Assembly: GCA_014706385.1 (NCBI GenBank)
Contig: JACGZH010000006.1
Coordinates: 806,001-870,000 of the forward strand
From: Phaffia rhodozyma
Taxonomy: Eukaryota > Basidiomycota > Tremellomycetes > Cystofilobasidiales > Mrakiaceae
DNA: 64,000 bases
Direction of reading: 5' to 3'
A program made the translations under genes and the position numbers. Shown here in pieces: positions 12,430 to 22,964 of the stretch; positions within the stretch are counted from its first letter, which is position 1; every line of letters starts with the position of its first letter. The notes under the pieces are model-generated. The model was given only the letters and a program-made list of their open reading frames with translations, did no database searches and was not told where the DNA came from.

Positions 12430-13394
12430 CTAGATAAGAAGGTTGATGATCATGAAGAGCAATCCGAAAGCTGCAAAAGAAGAGAAAGAGGCCATTACAA
12501 ATAAATATATTCCATTCTATGCAGCCCAATATACATATACTTGTTTAACATCATTGCCTCAGCTTTGAGCAAGGTCAAGTTGAAGAGAAGGTGCGAGGTA
12601 GATTACTAAGTACTGATGTTTCCGAGTTCACTCATGTTGGCTCCAAGAACAAAGCATCATCTAGTATGTACGAGCGCATGCTAGAGACGTACAAGTCGTA
12701 TATGATGTTGCTCCATGCCAAATTCTCTCGTTTATTGTTCGTCATCCTTTATCTTTGAGCTCTGGCTAGGTGAGCAACTTTCGTTTAGTCTCTCAGCAAT
12801 GTTGCACCTGCGCAAAGCGGTTATCTTTGACGATGTCGTAGTGACTTTGAGCGGCGTTGAGCCGTAAGTCACGTGCGGACCCTTCCCGCCTCCCTCTATG
12901 CCGCCTTTTTATTAGCCTCAACTCTCAGACAATAGAACATTCACCATCCATCAATCTGGACGTCTTCCGATATTTGTGAGACTCGTCCACCTACTTAAGT
13001 ATTATTTCTACGTGAACATATGCGCTTATGTCTTCCTCGTCATAATTTGTATCCATCAGATCAAAACCAATACTTGTCTGCTTGTTGCGGTTGTGATCAA
13101 TTGCTCACTCGTTGGAGATAACGTGAGTTATTATAAGCCAATCTTCGATCTCCTTTATAATCCGTATAGGGCTTCATCTCCTTATGTGTCTGTGTTTTCT
13201 TCTTCGGGCATTTGTCTTCCTATTGATGTGTTATTCATTAGGACGCGTTGAAGTGGACTAATGAATACCAATCTTTCTCTTCATAAAACGGTCCATCCAT
13301 ATCACCTGCAATCCAACAACAGCAGCCAGGCCCCAATATATCTCAAACAAAAGAACAAAGCTTTCTTCATTCCACCCTTGTATTCTGATAGAAG
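12430..13394. promoter_or_regulatory. Divergent promoter region upstream of the G-gamma gene
   Basis: No coding exon is supported here apart from a possible missing first exon of the 12-kb minus gene. The site GTCACGTG (about 12871-12878) contains a CACGTG E-box, a typical binding site for bHLH regulators in fungi. That it functions here is inference. Confidence 0.35.
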
Positions 13395-14096
13395 ATGAGT
13401 TCTCGAGCCCATAAACAATGTCTGTCTCCTTCTGTTATGTCCTTCTGCTCTTATAAAACGCGACTTCATAGATCCACTGATGTAATTCTTATGGATCCAT
13501 TGTGTCACGCGTCGTTGGTGTCATATTTCTACAGCCGTGTCCGAGTTGAAGCTTCGTCGATTAACAGAACACAATCAACGTTTACGAGAGAATCTCAACC
13601 GACCCCGGGCAAAAGTCAGTGAGGCCTCTGCAAAGTAAGTGTCAATATTTAAAGGAACGATTATGTTGTGGGTAATGGGAGATATGCGAAGATGTCTATG
13701 GAATACAACATTCTATACAACATCTTTGCTCTCCTCTAGGCATGTGTTTGAGACGTAGACAGTCAATCGACCGACTTTGAACATCTTGCGTTGTGAACAG
13801 AGCTTCTGACTACTCATCCTCCTTTGGGTCTTTTCTTCTTTTGTTTTCTGGCTAAAAGTCTCATTCGGTTCTGCAAGACAACAAAAGATCCACTGGTTCC
13901 ATCCGTATGGGGACCTGTCGACAAGAAAGATGATCCATATGGTTAGTATATATCTCTCAACTTACTTCATTAATTCCCACAAACTCGACAAGGATACTTT
14001 TGTTCGTCTGTTGATCAACATAAACCGCTTGTTGCTCTCTCTTTTCACACACTACGAACAGCCCCCCCGGCACAAGGATGCTGCGTCGTCATGTAA
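13395..14096 (+). CDS. STE18: Heterotrimeric G-protein gamma subunit
   Basis: G-gamma subunit that pairs with G-beta at the plasma membrane in pheromone and other receptor signalling. Four small exons: 13395-13419, 13535-13634, 13859-13941, 14062-14096 (80 aa). Splicing gives the family core [16 protein letters not shown] (helical, G-beta binding), then [20 protein letters not shown], and a C-terminus GCCVVM. CVVM is a CAAX box for farnesylation, with a preceding Cys that could be palmitoylated. All exons join in phase (codon split T|CC, AA|T, G|CC). The first donor is GTCTGT, weaker than the others. The ends of the proposed protein match the usual length of fungal G-gamma (about 70-110 aa). 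Because the longest exon is 100 nt, the gene is easily missed by ORF finding. Confidence 0.92.
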
Positions 14097-15166
14097 TAGT
14101 CAGGTTCTGCTTCACGCAATATCGAGATTGGTCTTGTAGGGTCTTCCGTGTTTTTGGTGTATCATTAATTCAGTCCTGTCATCCCTTGAGCCAAATATCT
14201 ATCAAATACAATACAATATCCATCTCAAAGACATTCCCGTCTTGTCTGATGATTGGCTTTTTTCCGACGTCTTTTGTTCTCCATTTTTGTTCTTCAACCT
14301 CTCATCCCCTCCTTTGTGAATTTAAATTTGTTAAAAAGAGTTTCCCCGCTATCTATACCCGCCTCACACACGCTCACATCTGCATATTCACTTGCTCTCT
14401 TTGGACACCTAGTATCAAAGCGCGGATCAATACAAATTTTCAATTCTGCTTCATTGCCATCTAATCCCTGCTCCAGAGAAACCCGTTACCTTGTTTGGAT
14501 TGATCAATCAATTGGTGCCGTTTGTCCATGCTTTGTGTCAATATTCGTCAGCTTTCTTCAACTTTGTCTTTCTTCTCTTTTCCAAATACTTGTCCACTCC
14601 CAACTCGTAGAGCCGGTTTAATTAATTCTAAAACTAAGGCTTATGACAATTCGCCCGACTACTTCGGACAGCTTCCGATACACTTGAAATGAACAACTAG
14701 TTTTCTTGTTCAGGAGTCGCTTGTTCGGTGTTGTACCGAATTCCTTAAAACTGAAGGCAGCTTCGATCGACTTGATCGTGAGTGACAAAGGGAAAAACAC
14801 CGGGAGTAGAGTTGTTGAAGGAGACGCGACAGAAGCAGGTTGGCCAAGCAAGCATTCTACGTTCTTTGGACATCGCGTTCAGTAACCTTTTGTCTAAGTA
14901 TGATGTGACAGTCAACGAGAAAAGTCAGGGCAGATATAGAAAGAGGTGTCAGGAACCCAAAGTTATATATGCAGCTGTGTCCTGTAGTGATTGGCGATAA
15001 ATTATTCGAATGAGAAGCTGGTCTTTTGCGAAGCCTTGTTGCAGCTCAGGCGGAGGTTCGAGAACTCAAGAACAGAGGACAAAGCGGATGGTATAAGACA
15101 TGAAGAAGACAAAAGACAGTTATCCAGCGTATCCTCGTTCTGTTGAACGTGCATCATCATAGTTCA
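14097..15166. other. Convergent 3' flanks of G-gamma and SEC66
   Basis: About 1 kb between two stop codons. Open frames on both strands are short and of biased composition. I saw no tRNA, repeat or spliced gene. Confidence 0.4.
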
Positions 15167-16390
15167 TCACTTCTTCTTCTTGCCCTTTTTCGCCGAAGAA
15201 GGTGTATCCTATGCCAATTGTTTATGACAGAAAGGGAGAGACCATCCATACCAGCATCAGTTTACCGCAACCAACTTCTCTAAAGAGTTGCTGTTCATTT
15301 AAAGCACATACCTTGGAAGGCGTCGCAGGAGCACTAGTTTCCGACTTTGAGGGAGTGGTTGGGGCGCTTGCCAGAGGAGCTTTTGTAGGAGTGACCGGGG
15401 AAAAAGCAGAAACCGGTGTCGTCGGAGCAGAGGTAACAGACGAGGCAGAGGACGCGGACTCAAGTGCTGAAGTAAGTGGAATGGAAGACTTTGTCGTTGA
15501 TCGAACGACAGGGGTTAGCCGAGCTTTATGGTTTGACCAAACAAGACGCGTTATGGAAATCAGTCTTTGTTTCTCTCTTTTGTATGCAAACTCTGAGGCA
15601 TTGGTCATATAAGAAACACATTAGCTTACCAGCTTTGGACTTGATCTTTTCGTGACACTCCCAATCAGGTCTTGCCTTTTCCCTTTGAACCATCTCGCTG
15701 GCTGTAGCAAAGATGGTTGGACCCCAAGCGGGGGAGAAAGTGTTGGCTTCGTTGACGACATCTAGAATTTCGGCCTCCAGTTCCTTCTCAGCTTTCAAGA
15801 AACGAGCCCAGAGGTCATCACCAACGCAGCCCTTTTGTATCAAGATCTGCAAAGCAGGTTTGTCGTCTCGAATCTTAAGGATCCGACGAACGTCATTCAT
15901 CGCTCGGACCAACAGGGCGGATTTGAGGAGGGCTTCTGGAGGAGCGGGATCAGCTTGTAAGAGAGAGACATAGAGATCTCTAGAAGTATGGGAAGGAAAC
16001 CAAGGCTCGGTTTCGGCTTTGGCTATAGCAAGGTCGAGTACAAAGCAAATGATGAGAAGGGTCACTTGGTACCTCAAACATCGAGACAAGATACACAACG
16101 AAACATGGACAAACCAGCTATTCGCCTTCTGTATACACGAGAAAATATGCCTAGGGCTGTGATGAGAACGGCGGCTGTGTAGGAAGAAATTTAGAAGAGG
16201 ATAAGTACACCGGCGTCTGGTTGCGTTAAGACGAGATCAGGTTCGAGGTGCCAGCTCACCATATGCTGATGTTCAAGAAACAACGTAATTTCGAGGATAT
16301 GATGTGAGTGATATTCAACGCGGTGATCTCAAACAAAGTTGTTTGATTTAGGAACGTACCCAAAGGAGCAAGCAGACCGATAGCAACCAT
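15167..16390 (-). CDS. SEC66: ER translocation complex subunit Sec66 (Sec71)
   Basis: Fungal Sec63-complex subunit for post-translational import into the ER, partner of Sec62, Sec63 and Sec72. Exons on the minus strand: 16390-16360, 16174-16115, 16016-15630, 15523-15312, 15208-15167 (243 aa). The N-terminus is a single membrane segment built across two exons (MVAIGLLAPLAAVLITALGI), followed by YRRR and the family signature ETEPWFPSHTSRDLYVSLL, then LLKSALLVRAMNDVRRILKI and WGPTIFATASEMVQRE. The C-terminus is a Ser/Thr/Pro/Ala-rich tail ending KKGKKKK; this tail is longer than in yeast Sec66 (206 aa). All introns join in phase. Identification rests on the conserved ETxPWFP and RAMxDVxRI regions. 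Confidence 0.9.
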
Positions 16391-16636
16391 CTTGTTGACG
16401 GTTGGAGGACTGATGGTAAGAAGAGAGAAGGATGAGAGATGTTGGTGGTCTGCCAGCAAAAGGTGCGAAACGATCTATTAAGAGAATTCGCTAAGAAACT
16501 ACAAAGGTTGAATAGAGAAAAAGTCGAAAATCTCTATTGAAATGAAACATTTCAGATGGATCTCACTCTCATTAGAATTCACTTCATACATCCACCCACG
16601 CCTACAACACACATACAGACCACATACTTCTGAAAG

Positions 16637-19051
16637 ATGAACTCGGTCATCGAATCAGCCCGGCAGGCTCATGAAGAGATAGATCTTTATGAAAAGGCTC
16701 TTGCCTCAATCTTTCAACAGACAGACAAGACAGTCAGTTGCTTTGCTTTGGTTGCTCTCAACCGAAACCGAATCACGTTCGCGTCTTCTGTGGCTCAACC
16801 TAGTATTCTTATTCTTTTTGACATCATCCACACCCCTTACAGTATAAATCACGTCTTGAGAAGGAACATAGGGCATCCGATGTGTTGAACCGTATTGTGG
16901 CCAAGAAACAGTTTCTCAGGGACTCCTACAAAGATGCAACTGGGTAAGTCTGTTGCTTTCCTTCGTTCTTATACAGGTTGTACAGAGGTGATCATCTGTC
17001 TAATTCTTTTGTATATGTGCAACGATGTTCCTATGATAGAGAGAGAGTTTCCGAGATCGCTGCTCTTTCCGCACCTCCTCCACCGGCAGACGACCTCGAA
17101 GAGTTTTATTCTCGACTTGTAGACATCAAAGAGTTTCACCGAAAGAACCCAGAGGTTGACTCTCGAGCAGTAGAAAATGAGATTGCGGCTTTAGTAAACG
17201 GTCCTAGCGAGGAAGAAATGGAAGAAGAGGTCGTGTATGATAGTAAGTCAATTGTTTCTGATATTAGCGATCGGTATGAGACACAACAGCAGTCCTTACT
17301 TAGAACGTGTTCACTAAATCGCCGTTCACGGTGGATCAGAAATCTCGAGTCTCTTCTCTGGTGAAGAGTCTCTAGGACGATTCCTAGATCTTTATGCCTC
17401 CCACTCTCAATACATCAACTTGAAAAATGTTCCCAAGTGAGTTCGCTTCTTTTTTCAGACCTGATGCTTAATTTGATGATACTTATCAATCCGCATGATT
17501 CTTCTCTCTCAAAGAATTCCCTATCTCGCATATTTCGATATCTTGTCGAGGGGTGCGCCTGATGATCGTGTACCTCTGAAAGAGAAGGGCTCTCAGGCAT
17601 ATCTTGAGTAGGTCTGTTGTTTGGCCTCATGACGATATTGTCCAACCTACTGATATCTGACTGGTTGCATAACACCCCTAGATATATCACCTCGCTTCAC
17701 TCATATCTACTTGCATTCAATGCTCGAACCCGGCCCCTGGCCGATCTATCAGCAGACGAGGAAGAGGCTGAAAAGGATTTTGAGACAAAATGGACTGAGG
17801 GTACAGTAGAAGGCTGGGAAGAAGAGAAGGACGTAGTGCAGGCAAATGGAGACGAGAAGAAAGATGAAGGAATCTGGTGCCCTGCATGTTGGTCCATTTC
17901 TTTGTTGCTTCATACTGAAACCCCCACCAGGCAAAATGATCTGCAAATTACGTGCATCATATTGACCTTCTGAAAATTTATTAGGCCAAAAGCTTTACTC
18001 AAAACAGACGGTGTACGATGCCCATTTGAAGTCAAAGAAGCACGAGAAAGCTGCCGCCCGATTGACGTCAAGTGGTCCTTCCACCGATGCGTCTACCTCT
18101 GCCTCTCCTTCTGTCCAGTCCCTTTCGGCACTCCGACATGCGAAGCTTCGACCTGCGGCATTACTCACGTTCCAGACAAAGTCACTTTTACTCTCTCCGA
18201 CGTTCGCCTCTTTGCTTTCAGATACCAAGGCAAATGTCGAAAGACGATCAGCGCTGACCGCAAGAGAGAGAGAGCTCGAGCAGGAAGAATCTCTTCCCGA
18301 GTTTGCACCACCAGTGGGGGATGGCATGGATGGGGGTGAGGCCGAGGGATCAGATGAGGATGAGGATGGAAAGGTGTATAACCCATTGAAGTTGCCTCTT
18401 GGTTGGGACGGGAAGCCGATCCCGTATTGGCTCTTCAAACTACATGGGCTTGGTGTCGAATACAAGTGCGAAATTTGCTCAGGATACCCGTACATGGGTC
18501 GAAAAAACTTTGAACGACATTTCCAGGTTCGCTCAGCTTCTTCTTTTTTTTTTTGTTGATATCTCTCTTTTAAGGGATTGCTGCTAAACCAGTTTGAATT
18601 GCTTCCTACTTTTCTCTAGGAATCCCGACACGCATTCGGAATGCGCGCACTTGGTCTACCAAATACCAAGCATTTCCACGAGATTACTAAGATCGAAGAT
18701 GCCATGGCCTGTGAGTGTCTACTATATCAAGACCCTCTTCCTTCTATATCTAGCTTCGTGCTCCATACTGAACAATCGATCCTTTTCCATCGTTTTTGAT
18801 CATGTTTTGGGATTAGTGGCTGAGAAATTGAAGCATGAAGGCAAACAGGACGCGAGAGCAGTAGAAACAGTTGAAGAACTTGAGGATGCTGATGGAAATG
18901 TCTACGATCGACGGACATACGGTTCGTCTCTTTCTTCTACTTATCTCAGCCTCACTCCGTCGTAGTGCTTTTATTCCTAACGCATGTATCTTTTTTGTTG
19001 TGCTGTCATCGAAACTCAGAGGATCTCAAGAGGCAAGGTCTTTTAAACTGA
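16637..19051 (+). CDS. SF3A3: Splicing factor 3A subunit 3 (Prp9/SF3a60)
   Basis: U2 snRNP component that helps U2 bind the branch site. Exons: 16637-16732, 16843-16943, 17040-17242, 17340-17436, 17515-17607, 17682-17887, 17985-18526, 18620-18710, 18817-18921, 19020-19051 (521 aa, close to human 501). Signatures: N-terminal [50 protein letters not shown], a first Cys2His2-type finger (CPACQKLYSK...AHLKSKKH), and the second U1-like finger [20 protein letters not shown] followed by [15 protein letters not shown]. The end LKRQGLLN is typical of the family. An acidic stretch lies between the fingers. Intron 2 could use another acceptor, but the chosen one keeps frame and conservation. Confidence 0.95.
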
Positions 19052-19335
19052 ATATGAGTTCTCTAGTAGGAGCGAGAGAAGAGGCAGAGATTGTTCTACA
19101 ATGTCCTCATGATCTGAAAAAGGTTGATCCTGCTGGCAGCGCGTCCTCACTGCTGTTCCTTCTGTGCGGTCTTCTGATGAGATTGAAACTTTGAGATTCT
19201 GATGAAGGAAGTGAAAAGTCATGTGCATGAAAGTAAAGGACAAGAGACCGAAAAATATAACACCTGATGGAAAAAAAAGCAAAGAAGGAATGACTACAGA
19301 TGAGGAGAAAAACAAGAATGAACGAAGGGATGAAT

Positions 19336-20670
19336 CTATGCTGAAGCCTTCTTCTACATCACCAAAACAAATTTGGACGAAAGCGGATTGCAAGAGTTAG
19401 TTGAATGCGCGTCCTAAAGAAATAAGAAGCCCAGACAAGAGGGTGAAAACGTACGTAGTCAACCTCGCTCAAGTCGTAATCCACTCCGAGAGCCGCTAGC
19501 TTTGCCCTCTTTGCTGCTCCTCGCTTCTTGAGTCGGCCCTCTGCTTTAGCTTGCTGACTTGCCGTCCGGGGTGCCTCGAGCTTAAGTCGCTCGGCACGGA
19601 CGGAAGGAATAGGTCGGAACGTCCTGTTCGCGCCAGCCCACAAGTCCGGGTGGACTTTGTCATTGGGGATGACCTGCGGTCGAAAATGATACGCAAAAAG
19701 AGGATATAAGAAAGATGTTGCAAGAAGTCGTAAGAGAATGAATGAAAGATACCTTGCACTGGAGAAGTCGACCGAGAAGCAAGTAGTTGTCCATGGTTTC
19801 GGCCACGATCTGGGCAACCGAAGCCTGGGCCATCAAGATGAACGCGTAGTGCTTAGAGGCTCCAGTCTAAGCCGATACAAAACACAGACGTTAAGAACAA
19901 AGACATTAAAGAAGACAGAAGGACAGAGACGAAAGAATTTGAACGCACTCGCTTGTTTCGAGCGAGTCGGACTTTCTCAACAGTACCGAACTGCTCGAAG
20001 TAAGACTTCATCTGCTTCTCGTAGAATCCATGAGGAATTCGACCAAGGTAGAGCACACCCTTCTCCTTGTTCTAAAGTATTTCGAGAGAGGAGAGCAATG
20101 TCAGAACAAGCATATTCTCATGTCCTACAGAAGATTTTTAATAAAGAACTATACACGAACCGAGGACTTCTTGGCCTTCTCTAACTTTTTCTTTACCACT
20201 TCGTCGTCTTTGTTGATTGTCGGAAGCTTCGTAAGTTCGATTCCCTCAACTGGTCCTTCATGGTTGATATCAACATCTGATTCATCCTCATCATCCGAGC
20301 TATCCTCCTCCTCGTCATCCTCGGAAGTTGAGTGGTAGCCAGTTTGCTCTAATCCCTTGAGCAGCGGAGCGTTCTTGACGGATTCAGACTCTGGGTCAAT
20401 CACCTTAGGCTCAGGAGCCTTTCGCTTCTTCTGAGACTGCTGAGTAGAGGAGGAAGGGGTAGCGGTGGTGGTAGATTTCTTCTGGGTAAGCGACTTGGGA
20501 AGAGGCTGGGGAGCTTGCTGAACTCGTCTGGACCACGGCTTGTGGGTGACGTCCCGGGCGGCGGACTTTGCTGTGACCTGCTCGGCGACCGTTGGGTTGA
20601 CGGACTCTTTGTCGGCAGGCTCAGTGACTGTCGTTCGCCTCTTTGGCTTCTTGTCGTCGATGAAAGGCAT
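19336..20670 (-). CDS. NOP15: Nucleolar RNA-binding protein Nop15/NIFK
   Basis: RRM protein of 60S pre-ribosome assembly (yeast Nop15, human NIFK), acting in ITS2 processing in the nucleolus. Exons on the minus strand: 20670-20161, 20071-19949, 19866-19753, 19673-19455, 19353-19336 (327 aa). The first 170 residues are disordered with Lys/Ser/Thr and a very acidic block. The RRM follows: RNP2 GVLYLGRIP, FYEKQMKSYFEQFG, and RNP1-like TGASKHYAFILM across an intron. After it come VIPNDKVHPDLWAGANR and a basic coil RLKKRGAAKRAKLAALG, both usual in this family. The last exon is 18 nt and encodes KKASA. Every intron is phase 0. Confidence 0.93.
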
Positions 20671-20958
20671 GGCTAGGGTACAGGTGGGGAAGGAAAGTGG
20701 GTCAGAGAGAACGAGAGGTGCAAGGAGAGCAAGGTGTTGAATATGCAAAGCTCCAAAATTTGGTCTACTAAAAACTTGGCTGTGCTCGGATAATAAAGTG
20801 GAGAGTCATTTTTCTAGTGGACGACTACAAAACTTCCCAATCATTTGTAGTCAGTTTCGTATTGTGGCGTATGTCCGTTTGCATGGTTGGTTCTATCTTC
20901 ACCTTCTTCTCTATCACTCAACCTCACCTTCGAACTTCACTCTGTTCTCCTCTGTGAC

Positions 20959-22613
20959 ATGTTCAAGTTCGACTTTGATCTCGATCTTCGAGTGCGCTAT
21001 CAGTTTCTCATGCCTGACATTCTGAAACGGATAGGACATGCCATTGACCAAAGTCGCTTTCCTTTTCGATCAAAAACAGCAAGATGATGAAGGCCAGGAT
21101 AACCTGGACTTTATCCAGCCGACCACAGAGAAAGCAACAAACTCGAATACAACCACATCGGACATAAGTGCTGATGCGCCCTCGGTCGCTTCTTTCCAAG
21201 AGATCAGTCTTCAGACCTTGGTCCGTCTCCTGGTTCTCCTCTCGTGTCTCTCTTTGCCCTCGAAGATTGACCCGTTTCTCTGCTCTTGTATCAAGTTCAG
21301 CTTCGAACGCTTCCTCCTACGCTCTCCTACACACCCCTCCGATTACCCAACATCCCATTTGACCTCCTCCGGAGAGACATGTTTGACGCCCAGTTCCAAC
21401 AGATCGATACAGCCGAAGATGATGATGATGAAAAGGAAAGGTGGGGACCGGAGACTGATCTTGTGAAGGGAGTTTACGAAGGAGGGATGAAGACTTGGGA
21501 ATGCTCGATAGATCTAGTCAACCTGTTGAAGGACGATCTATACAAGAATGGAAGGAGTCCAACCGACGGCTGGAAGTCGATTGAAGGAAAAAGGATCATG
21601 GAGGTTTGCCTTCGTTATCACTATATGATCCCTCTTTCCGTTCCCGTGCTGACCATGAAGTCACGGTTCTGTGACGAATAACCCACAAGGTCGGATGCGG
21701 GACTTCTCTTCCAAGTCTTTACTTATTATCGGAATTGTTGCGAAAGCCCAGCAGCAGTCTTTCTCCTTCCAACAACCAACCTCCTCCGCGGACAACGTTC
21801 CATTTCTTGGATTACAATGAGCTCGTTCTCAAACTCGTGAGTTTCTTGCGCGCCTCGCGTCTGAACATGATGAACATTGACCCTCTGCTTTCGTTGTCTT
21901 TGATTTAGGTCACTCTCCCAAACGTTCTTCTCGCCTTTGCCTCCCTTCTATCAACTTCCTCCGATGTCCTTGCCTCCGCCTCAACGTCTTCAACACCTGG
22001 TGCGAGTACCAGTTCTACAGAAATTCGATCAACATCTCCCACACCTTCTTCTCCTGAAGTGTCTAACGCGAAACCCGAGGATGAGGAGGAAGACGAAGAG
22101 GACGAGGACAACACTTTCTCTCTCTCGGCCACTCGAATTCAAGCGTTCGAGAAGATCCTAGCAGAGAGGAACATCGAACTTCGATTCTTCTCAGGAGGTT
22201 GGCAGACATTCGACCTGTCTCCCTCTTCTTCTGCTTCCGATTCGGAAGAGGAAACTCCCATGACAAGGGCAGAGAAGGAAAAAATGGATATCGTATTGAC
22301 GAGTGAAACGGTGTACCAGTCGACTTCTCTCCGTCCACTCGTCCAACTTCTACGACGGGTTTCTTTTCCTTGTCGTTCTCCTTCCCTTCCTTCCTCTTTT
22401 ATAACATCATCCGAAAGTTCAGAAGATAGTAAAGGTAGTTCTCGGACCCAGACATGGGTGGCCGCCAAGGTGCTTTATTTCGGCCTTGAGGATGGCGGTG
22501 TTCCTGCTTTTGTCCAGGCCGTTCAAGCCGAACGAGGTGGTTGGGTCAAGGATATCTGGAAGAACAACTCAGGTGTCTTGAGATGGGTCGGTGAGGTCGG
22601 TTGGGACCAGTAG
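20959..22613 (+). CDS. HPM1: Protein-histidine N-methyltransferase (Hpm1/METTL18)
   Basis: SAM-dependent seven-beta-strand methyltransferase that methylates a histidine of ribosomal protein uL3 (Rpl3). Exons: 20959-20991, 21080-21220, 21301-21603, 21690-21836, 21909-22613 (442 aa), all introns phase 0. It starts MFKFDFDLDL, as METTL18 members do. Further marks: VYEGGMKTWECSIDLVNLL, SAM motif I EVGCGTSLPSLYLL (joined over an intron), the post-motif LDYNELVL followed by VTLPNVLLA, RFFSGGWQTFDL, and SETVYQSTSLRPL near the C-terminus. An acidic insertion (EDEEEDEEDEDN) sits around residue 270. It is slightly longer than yeast Hpm1 (377 aa) because of Ser-rich insertions. Confidence 0.93.
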
Positions 22614-22964
22614 AAGGTTGCAAACGCTTCTGTGCCGATCCTATCACTCTCCTTTTTCTTCCTCTCCCCTCGTTACTCGTCGAAACAATAAAAGCATAGG
22701 CGCATATGATAGAAAAGTCAACTTCTGTAGACAGGATGATATCAAATGGTAAAAATATATGTTTGCTCGATGCTCAAACGTTTGAACCGACTCCTGCTCT
22801 TCTCTATCTGGGCAATTGTGAAAGAAAGGAAACAGCAAGACGAACGAACGAAGACATGGCGGAAACGGAGAGGACTAACAAGAGATGATAAAATAAAAAA
22901 AGGAGAAGCAAAGAAGAATGTCGCGGGAGCTAAACCGCCTGACTAAAGCAACTCTGTGAATTAC

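Noticed and set aside
11170..13400. Mating-type locus idea (HMG-box gene and G-gamma in one window)
   Set aside because: They are 10 kb apart with housekeeping genes between; no homeodomain, pheromone or receptor genes are seen.
15050..15070. AGGTTCGAGAACT, B-box-like
   Set aside because: Does not match the B-box end (TCC) and no A box or stem partners are found upstream.
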